Positions 18,250 to 29,300 of a DNA stretch of 64,000 nucleotides are shown piece after piece. The stretch covers positions 17,442 through 81,441 of the forward strand of contig JARLJW010000073.1 in assembly GCA_031290985.1 (NCBI GenBank), in the 5' to 3' direction. Origin of the DNA: Verrucomicrobiia bacterium (lineage in GTDB: Bacteria > Verrucomicrobiota > Verrucomicrobiia > Limisphaerales > UBA11358). The position numbers and the translations under genes are program-made. The notes under the pieces were generated by a model. It was not told where the DNA came from. It saw only the letters and a list, made by a program, of their open reading frames with translations, and did not search any database. The number at the start of each line of letters is the position of its first letter. Positions within the stretch are counted from its first letter, which is position 1.

Positions 18250-19659
18250 TCACCTCGCCGCCTGGCTCGCCGTTCGATCAAAATAATCTGCCAGGAGATA
18301 CACCCGCTCGTTCAATGGTTTCATCGCCTCCAGCAAGGTCGCATAGGGCTCGTAGCGGAAGGTGACGATGCCCTTGTTGGAGTCGCGATTGGACGGATCG
18401 GTGTTCGGCTCGGAAGGATCGTTGTCACTGTATTTGAACCAGTGCCAGCCCACGCAGACCTTTGATTCGAGCAGCCCGAGCGTGAAGTTTTGGTAGAACA
18501 GCCCGCGGTCGTGCTGGGATTTCACAATCCAGCCGGCCCCGCTGTTGTTGGACAACCCGGAGTCTTCGCCTTTCACATACCATTCCGTGATCAGGATGGG
18601 CCGGCCGGATTCCTGCGACCACATCGCAAGCTTCTCCTGCGAAGGCGTCCAAGTGCGGTAATAGTTGACGGCCAGCACGTCCACATAAGCGCCGGCCGAT
18701 TTGATGACTTCCGGATAGTTCAATTCCTCCCCGTGAAAACGTGAGCCCAGAAAGAGATGATTCGGATCGTATTTTTTGATGGCTCGTGAAACGATCCCGT
18801 AATAACGGTCGGTGACGAGCGCGAGAAAATCTTTCTTGTCCTGTTCCGTGATGTCCTTGACCGTCGCCGCCAGCCCATGACGCGCCTGCAACCACGCCAG
18901 CGCCGCCTGATGGCCGGGATCATTGTCGGGCAATTGCAGATAGTTGATGATGGCGTTGCGCTTGAACGGCATTTCATTGTCGGAGAAATGCCCTAGCAGC
19001 CAGGGATCATCCTTACCCTTGGCCAACTGGCGCGCATAGCTGTCGCAAAATTGTTCGAATTGTGGATCAAAAACGAAGATGCAGTCCTTCGGGTAACCCA
19101 CATGCCCTGACTGTTGATACGTCCCGCCTCGTTTCTGGCCGTAACTGCTCATAAAATCCCAGATGCGCGTGTAAACCAGCGGTTGCGAAGCCTGCCGCAG
19201 CCGTTCGGTGTCCGACCAGGCGCCCAGGCCGTTGAAGCCCTGTGCGTGCAACAGGCCAGACGTGCGGGCGACCCAGTTCGAGTCGCTGCCGAATTTCTCT
19301 TTGAAAGCAGCCCTCCCGCCCGGTCCGCCCATCTGCGTCACGGCGACGACCCCCTTGTGCAGGAACCGGTCCCCGTCGGGATCGATCAACCACCAGCGGT
19401 CACCAATCTTTGTCGGGTAAAAAAATCCGGTGGCCTTTTCCTTGTGCGCCAGCAGCCCCCCGTACTGGTCCAAACCCAGATCTGTCTGGCTGGTCACCGC
19501 CGCCGGCAGCGCGGCCAGCGTGCGCGTGGGATAATTCGTCCAATCCTTGCCGGGGGCAACTTGAACTTGCACCGGGACGATTCCCGGTTCAGCCCGGACC
19601 AGCGTGGCAACGACCAACAGGCAGAGGGCAAATGCCGGTTTCTTGATGAAAGTTTTCAT
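18250..19659 (-). CDS. Exported GH-A clan glycoside hydrolase, agarase-like
   Basis: Exported protein of 469 residues with a signal peptide ending near residue 23. The start of the catalytic region reads FFYPTKIGDRWWLIDPDGD, as in GH50-type agarases and related (beta/alpha)8 hydrolases. Candidate catalytic acids are E229 in HFSDNEMPF (acid/base) and E359 in ILITEWYVKG (nucleophile), with the spacing expected in clan GH-A. The exact GH family is not certain. It is the last gene of a three-gene unit with a GH3 enzyme and an esterase; the spacing to the GH3 gene is 6 bp. Expression is probably driven from the shared box near 22426. Confidence 0.75.
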   Translation of the reverse strand: MKTFIKKPAFALCLLVVATLVRAEPGIVPVQVQVAPGKDWTNYPTRTLAALPAAVTSQTDLGLDQYGGLLAHKEKATGFFYPTKIGDRWWLIDPDGDRFLHKGVVAVTQMGGPGGRAAFKEKFGSDSNWVARTSGLLHAQGFNGLGAWSDTERLRQASQPLVYTRIWDFMSSYGQKRGGTYQQSGHVGYPKDCIFVFDPQFEQFCDSYARQLAKGKDDPWLLGHFSDNEMPFKRNAIINYLQLPDNDPGHQAALAWLQARHGLAATVKDITEQDKKDFLALVTDRYYGIVSRAIKKYDPNHLFLGSRFHGEELNYPEVIKSAGAYVDVLAVNYYRTWTPSQEKLAMWSQESGRPILITEWYVKGEDSGLSNNSGAGWIVKSQHDRGLFYQNFTLGLLESKVCVGWHWFKYSDNDPSEPNTDPSNRDSNKGIVTFRYEPYATLLEAMKPLNERVYLLADYFDRTASQAAR

Positions 19660-19665
19660 GTTGAT

Positions 19666-21489
19666 TTAATCAGTCAGGCCAAAACCAGTCTGGAACAGGG
19701 GGCGCTCCGGCTTTTCGAAGCTGTTGCTGCGGACGCCACTGGCCGGCCAGACGCGCGGAAGTTTGCCGGTAAATTTAAAATCCCCAAACAGCACGTCCGC
19801 CACCCCCAAACCTTCCGTGCCGGGCAGCCACGCGGCAACGAAGGCATCGCTGTCACTCAGGGCGGAATTCAAAACCAGCGGGCGACCGGATAATAAAATC
19901 GTCACCACAGGCGCGCCGGAGGCCTTGGCTTTGGCGATCAATGCCACATCCGCCGCCGCCAGGTTCAGCTCTTTGCGATCGCCCTTCATCTCGGCATAAG
20001 GCGGTTCGCCCACAACGGCAATCACGGCGTCAGCGTCTTTCAAATCGCTCGCATCAGGTGAAAAAGTAACTTGCGTCGCTGGTGAAATCGTCCGGCGAAT
20101 CGCCGCGAGAATCGTCGTGCCGCCATGGGTCACATTGCCATGTCCGCCCTGCCAGCCAATGGTCCACCCGCCGCATTGCACACCCAAATCATCCGCCGCC
20201 GCCCCGACCACCACCAGGCGCTTGATCGTCTTTGCCAGCGGCAGCACCTGCTTCTCATTTTTGAGCAGCACGAGCGATTCACGCACACATTCGCGCGCAA
20301 CGGCGCGATGTTCCGATGAGCCGACGGTGGCCGTCAACTGCCGATCGGTCGCGGTGCTTTCAAATAGTCCCATCTGAAATTTGATGCGCAAAATGCGGCG
20401 CACCGCGTCGTCAATGCGTTCTTGCGGCACCCTGCCGGCCGCCACCAACGCTTTCAGGTCAGCGATGAATTCAACGTAGTTGTTCGCCTTGCCCGGGCCG
20501 TTTGGGATCATGATCATGTCCAGCCCGGCATTGATGGACTGTTCGATGTCGTGCTTGAAGTCGGGCGAAATCTGGTCGATCGCCGCCCAGTCGGAAACCA
20601 GAAAACCTTGGAAACCAAGCTCCCCCTTCAGCACATTGGTGAGCAAGTATTTGTTCCCATGCATTTTCACTCCGTTCCAACTGCTGTAGGAAACCATGAT
20701 GGAGCCGACGCCCGCCTTGATGGTCGCCTGATACGGTGGCAGGTGGATTTTCCGCAGCGTCGCCTCGTCGCAAACGGTGTTGCCTTCGTCAACGCCGTTG
20801 GTGGTGCCGCCGTCGCCGATGAAATGTTTGGCGCAGGCCAAAACCGAGGCCGGTTCGGCGGAAAGCTGCTTGCCCTGCAATCCAATCGTCGCCGCGACGC
20901 CCAGTTCGGAAACCAAGGCGGGGTCGTCGCCATATCCCTCGTACGTGCGGCCCCAATGCGGGTCCTGCGGGACGGTGATGCAGGGCGCGAACGCCCAGCG
21001 GATGCCGGTGCCGGCGACCTCCTCGGCGGTCACCCGCTCGGCGCGTTCGACGAGCTTTGGATCATGGGTCGCCCCCATGCCGATGTGATGGGGAAAGATC
21101 ACCGCGCCATCGATGTTGTTGTGGCCGTGAACGGCATCGATGCCGTACAGCAGCGGAATTTTCAGCCGCGTCTGCAGCGCTTGATCTTGAAACTCCGTCA
21201 CGGATTTGAGCCAGGACGCCGCTGAATTTCCATCCGCCGGATCGGAGCTGCCGCCGCTCAAAACGGAACCGAGAAAATATTTTTGCACGTCGGCCCGGTC
21301 CTTGAGCGCCTTCGAATCCACCTGCACCATCTGGCCGATCTTTTCATCCAGCGTCATCTGCGCGAGCAGTGCTTCCGCCCGTGAACCGGGGTTGTTTTTT
21401 TCCGCCGCCGGAAGATTGACGCCCAGCAGGCAGATCAAACAACCTGCGGTTAAAATATGTTTTGGCGTCTTTGTGAAACTGGAATTCAT
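19666..21489 (-). CDS. Exported GH3 beta-glycosidase
   Basis: Exported glycoside hydrolase family 3 enzyme of 607 residues with a signal peptide ending near NLPAAE (residue 30). The two-domain GH3 layout is complete. The (beta/alpha)8 domain carries [10 protein letters not shown], the KHFIGDGGT loop and nucleophile D300 in [11 protein letters not shown]. The second alpha/beta domain begins near [19 protein letters not shown]. It probably releases glucose or xylose from oligosaccharides made by its partner enzymes. Its start overlaps the esterase stop by 4 bp (ATGA), showing translational coupling. Confidence 0.95.
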   Translation of the reverse strand: MNSSFTKTPKHILTAGCLICLLGVNLPAAEKNNPGSRAEALLAQMTLDEKIGQMVQVDSKALKDRADVQKYFLGSVLSGGSSDPADGNSAASWLKSVTEFQDQALQTRLKIPLLYGIDAVHGHNNIDGAVIFPHHIGMGATHDPKLVERAERVTAEEVAGTGIRWAFAPCITVPQDPHWGRTYEGYGDDPALVSELGVAATIGLQGKQLSAEPASVLACAKHFIGDGGTTNGVDEGNTVCDEATLRKIHLPPYQATIKAGVGSIMVSYSSWNGVKMHGNKYLLTNVLKGELGFQGFLVSDWAAIDQISPDFKHDIEQSINAGLDMIMIPNGPGKANNYVEFIADLKALVAAGRVPQERIDDAVRRILRIKFQMGLFESTATDRQLTATVGSSEHRAVARECVRESLVLLKNEKQVLPLAKTIKRLVVVGAAADDLGVQCGGWTIGWQGGHGNVTHGGTTILAAIRRTISPATQVTFSPDASDLKDADAVIAVVGEPPYAEMKGDRKELNLAAADVALIAKAKASGAPVVTILLSGRPLVLNSALSDSDAFVAAWLPGTEGLGVADVLFGDFKFTGKLPRVWPASGVRSNSFEKPERPLFQTGFGLTD

Positions 21490-22349
21490 TTGTTGGTTGG
21501 TAAATTTTTGAGGTGTTTGTCCAAAAAGCCCAGCACCACCGGACGCAGGTCGCGTTGCACGGGCTGGAGATCGAAACTGTGCGGCGCGTCCGGAACGGCG
21601 ATGAACTCGTGTTCGACCCCGGCCTTTTCCAGGGCCGCCGCCAGCCGCTTCGACTGTTCGATGCTCACGAGCTTGTCGGCCGTGCCGTGCAAAATGAGGA
21701 AGGGCGGCGAGTTGCTGCGCACGTAGGTGAGCGGCGACGCCACCTGGTACAGTTCCGGTGCTTCGGCGGCGGTTTTGGGCAACATGCTCGGGTGCTGTTC
21801 GAACGCGGCAACGTCAGCTATGCCATACATGTCCACGCAGCAGCTCACGGCGCAGGAAATATCACCATCCGGCCCAGCCGGATCAAGGCCGTCCGCTGGT
21901 GCCGTCAGCGCAACCATCGCCGCCAGATGTCCGCCCGCGGACTCACCCAGCACGCCGATGCGGCTGGGGTCGATGCCCAACCGATCCGCGTTTTTTCGGA
22001 GCCAGCGCACGGCCGTTTTGCAGTCCCATAAATTCGTCGGCCACACAACATATTTGCCCCACGCGAGCTTGTAATCAATGCTCATGGCGACATAGCTGTT
22101 GCGCGCCAGCGTGCTGCCAGTGCTGATCTCTCGTCTGGCATCACGCTTGCCATCATTCCAACCGCCGCCATGGATGATCACGACGGCGGGCAGGCGCTTG
22201 CCCGCAGGCAGCTCCAGTGGAAAATACAGATCCGCGTGTTCCGTCCGGTCGGCGGGCAAATACGCCACGTCACGTTCCACGCGGACATCGGCGGCGGTCA
22301 CCACCCGACCGGCCGCCAGCAACAGACACAGCATGTGAAGCGGTTTCAT
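21486..22349 (-). CDS. Exported alpha/beta-hydrolase esterase
   Basis: Exported carbohydrate-esterase-like hydrolase of 287 residues with a signal peptide (residues 1-20). The oxyanion motif HGGGW is at residue 60, nucleophile S137 is in GESAGGH, D225 in HGTADKL and H257 in DAPHSFD. This is the BD-FAE/acetyl-xylan-esterase-like branch of the family. It is the first gene of the operon with GH3 and the agarase-like GH, which suggests it removes acyl groups from the polysaccharide. A conserved promoter box lies 77-100 bp upstream. Confidence 0.9.
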   Translation of the reverse strand: MKPLHMLCLLLAAGRVVTAADVRVERDVAYLPADRTEHADLYFPLELPAGKRLPAVVIIHGGGWNDGKRDARREISTGSTLARNSYVAMSIDYKLAWGKYVVWPTNLWDCKTAVRWLRKNADRLGIDPSRIGVLGESAGGHLAAMVALTAPADGLDPAGPDGDISCAVSCCVDMYGIADVAAFEQHPSMLPKTAAEAPELYQVASPLTYVRSNSPPFLILHGTADKLVSIEQSKRLAAALEKAGVEHEFIAVPDAPHSFDLQPVQRDLRPVVLGFLDKHLKNLPTNK

Positions 22350-22401
22350 TTCAATGGTTGTTACGCCGCGCCTTCAGGAACATGGCGCGGGAAACAGTGT
22401 C

Positions 22402-22449
22402 ATTCTAAGCGGCGTGGGCGAACACTCCACCCTACAAAACAAAGGGGTG
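22402..22449 (-). promoter_or_regulatory. Shared palindromic box and -10-like hexamer before the esterase operon (site A)
   Basis: On the minus strand the box CCCCTTTGTTTTGTAGGGT is followed after exactly 21 bp by TAGAAT (22407-22402). Two other sites in the window have the same arrangement. A start near 22395 would leave a leader of about 45 bases before the esterase. Regulation by the adjacent two-component pair is inferred. Confidence 0.65.
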
Positions 22450-22487
22450 CCGGAAACTTCCGTTGCGGCCGGCCCAAGCACCACCGA

Positions 22488-23138
22488 TCAGGATGGCGGG
22501 TTACGGGCCGGGGACTGGCGCAGTTTGTTGACCGCCTGCACCCGGCTCTGCACATGGAGTTTTTTGTAGATCTCGTGCAGATACCAGCAGACCGTGCTTA
22601 ATGTGATCGCCAGCTTGTCGGCAATCTCCTTGTTGGCGTAGCCATTGGCCACCAGCTCCAGGATTTCCCGTTCCCGGGGCGCCAGCGCTTCCGTTGCCGT
22701 CGGCGCGGGTTTTGGCTCGTGAAACGCGGCGATGACTTTCCGGGCGATATCGCTGCTCATCGGGGCCCCGCCCCGGTGGGCATCCGCCACCGCTTCGAGA
22801 ATTTCCGCCGCCGTGGCTTGTTTGAGCAGGTAGCCGTCAGCGCCCGCCCGCAACGCCTTGAAGATGTGTTCGGCGTCGTTATAAACCGTGAGTATCACCA
22901 CGCGGACATCGGGCAGTTGGGGCTTGATGCGGGCGGTCACTTCCGCGCCCGAGAAGTCCGGCAGGTTGAGGTCCATGAGCACCACCTCTGGACGATCGCG
23001 CGGAATGCCTTCGATCGCTTCCGCGCCCGCGCCATACTCCGCAATGCAGGACAGACCGGCCTTGGACTCAATCACGCGGCGCAGGCTCTGGCGAAAACGG
23101 GCGTCATCTTCAACAATGGCAATTTTGATCGTCTTCAT
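22488..23138 (-). CDS. LuxR/NarL-family response regulator
   Basis: Two-component response regulator of 216 residues. The receiver domain carries the acidic pair E10-D11 and phospho-acceptor D56 in VLMDLNLPDFSG. The C-terminal LuxR-type helix-turn-helix (about residues 145-205) reads LAPREREILELVANGYANKEIADKL. Its start overlaps the sensor kinase stop by 4 bp, so the two are translated as a pair. It lies just before the esterase-GH3-GH operon and is the best candidate to bind the shared promoter box. Confidence 0.95.
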   Translation of the reverse strand: MKTIKIAIVEDDARFRQSLRRVIESKAGLSCIAEYGAGAEAIEGIPRDRPEVVLMDLNLPDFSGAEVTARIKPQLPDVRVVILTVYNDAEHIFKALRAGADGYLLKQATAAEILEAVADAHRGGAPMSSDIARKVIAAFHEPKPAPTATEALAPREREILELVANGYANKEIADKLAITLSTVCWYLHEIYKKLHVQSRVQAVNKLRQSPARNPPS

Positions 23139-26100
23139 GTTTCGGGTTGGACCGGTATTAGAAATGTCACCACCGTGCCGCCGCCGGCGTTGCTGGTTAA
23201 TTCACAACGTCCGCCAAGCCGGATCAGCCGTTCGCGCATCCCGGCCAGGCCGTGGTGCGCACCCTTGCCCGCCACCTCCTCCACGCCGCAGCCATTGTCG
23301 GCAATGCGGATCAACAGGCCGCCCGCCGCCGCCGCCATCGTCACCTGCACCTCCGTGGCGCCGGCATGGCGGATGATGTTGTTCAGGGCCTCCTTGTAAG
23401 CGTGGAAAAATTCATGGCGCTCTTCCGCGTTCAAGTTGCCCGCTGGCAGCGGTTCGGCCGCTTCCAACCGGCAGCGGATTCCGGCGCTGCCGAGCAATTT
23501 CTGCGCGTACGGAAACAAATAGTCCACCAGCGATTGCGACGTGTCGTTGGCCGGGTTGATGGCCCAGACGATCTCGTCCAGCGACGCGGCCAGCGTTCGC
23601 GCCCGGCCGGTGATCTCCTCCAGGCGTTCCCGATCGGCCGGCGGCAGTTCATTGCTCGTGCCCGCCAGATCACCGAGCAGGCCGATTTCGGTCAAGCCCA
23701 CGCCCAGGTCATCATGCAGATCACGCGCGATCCGGTTCCGCTCCAGTTCCAGGGCGCGCTGATGTTCCAGCCGTTCCACCACCAGCCGGTGACGTCGCCG
23801 CAGCACCAGCACCACGACCCCGAACAGGCTGGCGAAACTCACCAGGCTGATGGCCAGTTTAAACCAGAGCGTCTCCCAGAAGTAAGGTTCGAAGGTGACC
23901 GGCAGCGTATCCCCGATTTTATTCCAGATGCCATCATTGTTGCACGCGATCACCTTAAAACGATAGCTGCCCGGCGGCAGATGGGTGTAGCTGGCCACCC
24001 GGCGCGTGCCGGCATCCACCCAGTTCTTGTCCAAGCCCTCCAGTTGATACCGGAACTGAACATTCTCCGGGGCGACAAAACTCAACGCGGTGTACTCGAA
24101 CTGCACCTGCTGCACACCCGGCGGCAGCCGGAGCCCCTCCTTGTTGCCGGCCGCGCCCGGCCGCGCCGGCGCGGGTGTGCTGGTCGGCGTTGATAGTTTG
24201 AGATCCTGGTAAACGGCGGACATCCGGCCATCGGCGATGACGCGTTCGATGAATACATCGGGTTGCCGGTAATTCAGCCGGGCAAAATCAAGCCGCACCT
24301 CGGCCAGACCTGAAAGCATGGAGAAATACAGCCGGTCGTCTGACGTCCGCAACGAGTCCGGACAGTAATCAAAGCTCGCCTGCAATCCCGGCAACCCTTC
24401 ACTGCGGCCGTAAATGACCGGCCAGACCCGGGTGGCGGCACCATTGGCCAGATCATCAAAATCCTGTTCGCGCACCTCATAAATCCCCTGATTGCCCGCG
24501 AACCACACGCTGCCACGGTCGTCCGTCAGAATCTGGGCGACGTAATCATTCGGCAAACCCTCATCGGTGCTAAACCGGCTGATGTTCCCGTTCCGTAGCC
24601 GCCCGACCCCGGCCCCGGCAAAGCCGATCCATAAATCACCGTTCGCCGCCCCATGCAGGCAGCGGATGGACCAGGCGGCCTTAATTGGCTTGACGGTCTC
24701 GTTCACCAAGGCATCGCCCGTCACGCGCACCAGCAAGCCGTCCGACGCGCCGACCCAGACATTTCCCGCCGCGTCCTCCGCCATCGCGCGGATAAAACGG
24801 TAGCCGGACGGCAAGTTGAACGGTTGCAGCGTGTCCCCGCGCAACCGGTATATGACTTCCGGCGAGTCCGTGCCGATCCACACATCGCCCCGGCGGGTCA
24901 CCAACAACGAGCGCACCGCCCGCTCGTGCAATTCGACCCGGCGACCTAAATCCTTGAACTCGCCGCCGGTCCAGCAATACAGGGCACCGCGCCGGCCGCC
25001 GATCCAGACTGAACCATTCGTATCAGCGGTGGCACACGTCACATAGGTTTTCGCCGGAGCGCCGGCCGGCGATTGCACGATCCAATTTGTTCCCTGGCCG
25101 CGAACCAGCACGCCGTTTTCGCCCACCAGCCAAAGTGTGCCGGTCGCGTCCTGACAGACCGATTGCACTCCTTGAAACGGCAGCCCATCTGCCGGCCCGA
25201 TCATGGAAGTCAGCCGCCGGTGCAGCCGGTTCAAACCGCCGCGCGTGCCCACCCACAAGTTGCCTTCCCGGTCTCCAGCCAGGCTGAGAATGGATGGATT
25301 GGACACTTCAACCCGCGCGACAGAGTTGCTGTCGCACCGAAACAAACCAGCGGAAACTGTGCCCACCCACACCGCCCCTTCGCGATCTTCAAACAACGCC
25401 GATGGCTCGAAACTCGATCGGCCACCGTCCTGGTCAGGCATGATTTTTCCCAGTTCGACGGTTTCCACCCCTTCATCAAATTTCAGGACCTGCTGCCCGG
25501 CACAGACCCAGATGCCGCCGGCATGGGCGGGGGCGATGCGCAGCGCGGGGGAGCCAAAATTTTCCAGGACGCTGAAGCGGCCGTTGCGAAACACGCCGAC
25601 CTGGCTGCCTTTCGCAAACCACAAGGTTCCATCCCGGCTGGTGGTCAGCCAGCAGATGCCCATATCGCCGGGCAGGCCGTCTTTGCTGGTAAAGGTGTCC
25701 ACCTTGCCATCCCGGGCGCAACGGATGACTTTGCCCGAGCTGTATGTGACCCACAGATCGCCTTTGCCGTCCATCGCCAGCGAACGTTGCGTGTCGTTTT
25801 TCGGCAGGCCTTGATCGGCCGAGAGCATCCGCACCTGCGCTCCGTCAAAACAAAACACGGCCCCGCCTTCATCCTTCGCCAGCCAGATACGCCCTTCCCG
25901 GTCCAGCAGCAGGACCCGCATCGTACCGGCGATGAGCCCCGGAGAACTGGCGATGCTCACCCGCTGAAATCGGACCCCGTCAAAACGAACCGTGCCGCCC
26001 TGCGTGGCAACCCACAAAAAGCCATCCGCCGTCTGGGCCAGCCCCACCACGCGGTTATCCGGCAGGCCGTCTTCCGCCAGCCACGTTCGCGCGAAATAGG

Positions 26101-26197
26101 GGATTTCGTTGTCTGCCAGCGCGTGGGGAACCAGGCTGAACCAGACGACGCAGCATAAGCTGGAAAAAAATGTTTTCACGCGGACTTGGCTGATCAT
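23135..26197 (-). CDS. Sensor histidine kinase with two-component regulator propellers
   Basis: Membrane sensor kinase of 1020 residues. A signal peptide (about 1-28) leads into a large periplasmic part built of Reg_prop beta-propeller repeats (patterns such as ADGFLWVATQGG and EGNLWVGTRGG). A Y_Y_Y domain follows (PPGSYRFKVIACNNDGIW), then one transmembrane helix at about 775-797. The kinase core is of the HisKA_3 type with H828 in IARDLHDDLG, followed by an ATPase domain (NNIIRHA, DNGCGV, GLAGMRERL). The periplasmic architecture is that of SusR-like sensors of polysaccharide fragments, but kinase and regulator are separate genes rather than one hybrid protein. Confidence 0.93.
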   Translation of the reverse strand: MISQVRVKTFFSSLCCVVWFSLVPHALADNEIPYFARTWLAEDGLPDNRVVGLAQTADGFLWVATQGGTVRFDGVRFQRVSIASSPGLIAGTMRVLLLDREGRIWLAKDEGGAVFCFDGAQVRMLSADQGLPKNDTQRSLAMDGKGDLWVTYSSGKVIRCARDGKVDTFTSKDGLPGDMGICWLTTSRDGTLWFAKGSQVGVFRNGRFSVLENFGSPALRIAPAHAGGIWVCAGQQVLKFDEGVETVELGKIMPDQDGGRSSFEPSALFEDREGAVWVGTVSAGLFRCDSNSVARVEVSNPSILSLAGDREGNLWVGTRGGLNRLHRRLTSMIGPADGLPFQGVQSVCQDATGTLWLVGENGVLVRGQGTNWIVQSPAGAPAKTYVTCATADTNGSVWIGGRRGALYCWTGGEFKDLGRRVELHERAVRSLLVTRRGDVWIGTDSPEVIYRLRGDTLQPFNLPSGYRFIRAMAEDAAGNVWVGASDGLLVRVTGDALVNETVKPIKAAWSIRCLHGAANGDLWIGFAGAGVGRLRNGNISRFSTDEGLPNDYVAQILTDDRGSVWFAGNQGIYEVREQDFDDLANGAATRVWPVIYGRSEGLPGLQASFDYCPDSLRTSDDRLYFSMLSGLAEVRLDFARLNYRQPDVFIERVIADGRMSAVYQDLKLSTPTSTPAPARPGAAGNKEGLRLPPGVQQVQFEYTALSFVAPENVQFRYQLEGLDKNWVDAGTRRVASYTHLPPGSYRFKVIACNNDGIWNKIGDTLPVTFEPYFWETLWFKLAISLVSFASLFGVVVLVLRRRHRLVVERLEHQRALELERNRIARDLHDDLGVGLTEIGLLGDLAGTSNELPPADRERLEEITGRARTLAASLDEIVWAINPANDTSQSLVDYLFPYAQKLLGSAGIRCRLEAAEPLPAGNLNAEERHEFFHAYKEALNNIIRHAGATEVQVTMAAAAGGLLIRIADNGCGVEEVAGKGAHHGLAGMRERLIRLGGRCELTSNAGGGTVVTFLIPVQPET

Positions 26198-26302
26198 ACC
26201 GGAAACCCCTTTTGCTTTCCAACTATACGACGAATTTCCGGCGCTGCCTGGACTTCACCAGGTCAGCGCCGGCCTTGGCTTGAACCGCCGCCACCCAACC
26301 TA

Positions 26303-29300
26303 TTATTGGGCGCTGATGCGGAAGAACTGCTGCGGATTGCCCGGCGTGATGGGGAAGGTGAAGTTCAGCGTCCCGCCCGTTCCGGCGTTGGTCTGGACGC
26401 CCGTCCAGACTGCGGGTGCCAGCGTCGGGGTCGCTTGCAGCACATAATTAAACCCAGACTGCGAAGCCGCCACTTGCAGGGTGAAATTCGTCCCGCTAAC
26501 CGCTGGCGACGTGATGAATGGCGTGGGCGGAACGTTGGCCCCCACCTTGATGATGCCGCTCGCCAGTTGCGAGACATCCCAATACTGGTTCGTCGAGGAC
26601 AGGGCCGGCAGGTTCGTCACCGCAAACGCGCCGCTGATGGTGCCGGAAAACAAATGGAACGTATCACCCGCCTGTAACGCGTCCCCCAAGTTCGTCACCG
26701 TCAGCGTGCCGCCATAGGCAAGTGTCGCCGCCGAGATCAGGTCTGCATTTTGCACATTGGTGCGGTTGAGTTCCATCAACGTCGTACCTGACAGCGTCAG
26801 GTTGCTGGAAAAGGTCAGGGTGCCCAGCGGACCCGGGCTGACCGTGCCGGTGACGTTGAAGCTGCCCGTGATATTGCCGGTGCCCGCGAGCGTTTGGGCC
26901 GCGCCGAGTGTGAATCCGCCTGAAACCCCGCTGACATCCAGCGTCGCCGGATTCTTGAGTTGGATGCTCGGGGTGCTGGCGATCGTGGCGCCCGCGCCCA
27001 GCGCCAGCGTGCCGTTTTGGACCACAGTCACACCGGAATACACGTTCGCGTTGTTCAACGTCCATTTGCCCGTGCCTTGTTTGGTCAAGGCAGGGACGTT
27101 CGCGCCGTTGTCGTTCAACGCGCCATTCAACACGCCGTTGCCGGCGCCGCTCAGGATGACGATGCGGCCCGTGACGCTCGGCGACACCGCGCCGTTCAAG
27201 GTGAGCAGGCCGCTGGCCACGTTGATTTCAGAATTTCCCGCGCCGGAACCCGGCGTGATGCTGCCTTCGATGGTATTGTTCCCGCTTAGGTTACGAATCA
27301 CCTGCGTGACGCCGGCGTTCGTGTCGGAAGGCGTGTTGCCGCTGCTCGTCACAAAGGAGATCGCTTCCGGAATGTCGATGCCACCCTCCAGTTGCGCGCT
27401 GGCGTGGATAAGGGTCACGGTTTTCGCGGCGGTGCCATCACCCAGGGCGTAGCTGTTGGACAAAACGAGGGTGCCGCCGAACACGGGCGTGCCCGCGCCG
27501 GTCGTGACATTGCCCGTGAATGTGTTGCTGGAAGTGATGGTCAAGATTCCATAGTTGATCAAGCTCAGGCTGCCGGCCCCGGAGAGCTGGTTGTTCAACA
27601 CGAAACTATTGCTGGAATTGATCGCCAGCTTGGTGGTGCTGCCGGCCAGATCGATGGTGCCGGGCGGCATCGAGCCGTTCGCCAGGCCGCTGCCGAGTTG
27701 CAAGGTGCCGCTGTTGACGGTGATGTCGCCCAACTGCGGCGCATTGGTGGTCGTGATCTCAAAGGTGCCGCCGTTCATGGTCACGCTGCCGCACAGATTG
27801 CTGTTGCCGGCCAGCACGATGGTGCCCACGCCGTCATTGGTCAGCGCCGCCAGCACCGGATCATTGCCCAATGAGAGCGTGTTCTGAAAAGTCAGGATGT
27901 CGCCCGCGTTGACTTCCGAGCATTGCAATGCCTGCTGGTTGCCGGTCACGGAATTCGCCAGGGTCATCAGCACATTGTTGTTCACGATCCGGATCTGCGA
28001 TGGGCTGCCCACCGTGATCGGCCCCGTCCAAGCCACCTGGTTGCTCGTGGTGTTGGCATAGAGCGCCCCGGCGGAAACGGCGAGGCCGTAACCATTGATC
28101 GTCAGCGGTTCCGCCACGGTCCAGTTCCCAAAGCTGGTGAACCGGGCGCTGCCGCCCGCCTGCACCACCGTGCCGGCATTGGTGCTGCCCAGCGCATTGT
28201 TGTTTTGGATGTTGAGCTGGCAGCCGCTTTCGATCGTGGTCAGCCCCGTGTAAGAATTGGAGCCGGAAACGACCAGCGCGCCGCCGCCGCCCGTCAGCCG
28301 GATCGTGCCTGTGCCGCTGATGGCTCCGCTGACTCCGATGCCGCCGGAAGATAAATTTAGGAGCAATTGCCCGTTATTCGTGACCGGGCCGCTGCCCAGG
28401 CTGCCGGTGCTGCCGCCATTGCCGAGGGAAAGCGTTCCGGCCTCGATCAAGATGGGACCGCTGAAGTTGTTGCCGCTGGATGTCAGCGCGAGCACGTTCG
28501 TGCCGCGTTTATCCAGCAGATAGCTGGTGGAAATTCCCGAGCCGTCAAACGTGTAGGCCTCGGCCGTGTTGCTCACCGTGACTGTTCCGGGCGTGACCGC
28601 CACCGACACGTTGATGTCGGGCGTGGCCGAGCCGGAGTCATTGAACGTGACATTATCGCCCTGGTTAAAGTACAAGCCGGTCCAGTTCGGCGTGCCCGCC
28701 ACATCCCAGACATTGCCCGAACCGTCGCCCGACCAGACCAGATTCTGCGGCGAGCCCGTAATAACCAAGTTCACCTGTCCCGGCGTGGAAGTGTCCAGCG
28801 CGAAGGTCTGGCTGGTGACCGGGGCGCTGAGTGCGAATGAACCGCCGCCCAACAGCGAGCCGGTGTAATTGATCAAGCGAAAAGTGCCGTTCCCCGCCAC
28901 TCCGGTCGGCAAAAAAATCTGGATGGTGGTGGCGCCGTTAAGCGTCAACGAACCCGCCACGTTCAGCACATTGTTCGGGCTGGTCGTGAAGTTATATTGG
29001 ATGGTGTCCCCGCCGGCGAAGACAAGATTGTTGCTCAAGGCCAGCCGCTGGCCAAACTGGTTGGTGATCCCGGCTTGAATGATCGAACCCCCGGACGTGC
29101 CCACATTTCCCAGCACCGCGCCGCCGCCGCGCAGAACCTGGCCCGAACCCAGGGTAAGCCCGCCGGGCAGAGTGGCATCTAGCGTCCCGTTCGTATCCAC
29201 TTCGATCACCGCTGTGTTGGCGAGGGAGGCGCTGGCGCCCAGCTTTAGCAATCCGTTGGTGATGATCGTATTTCCGGAGTAGGTGTTGGCGCTGTTCAGT

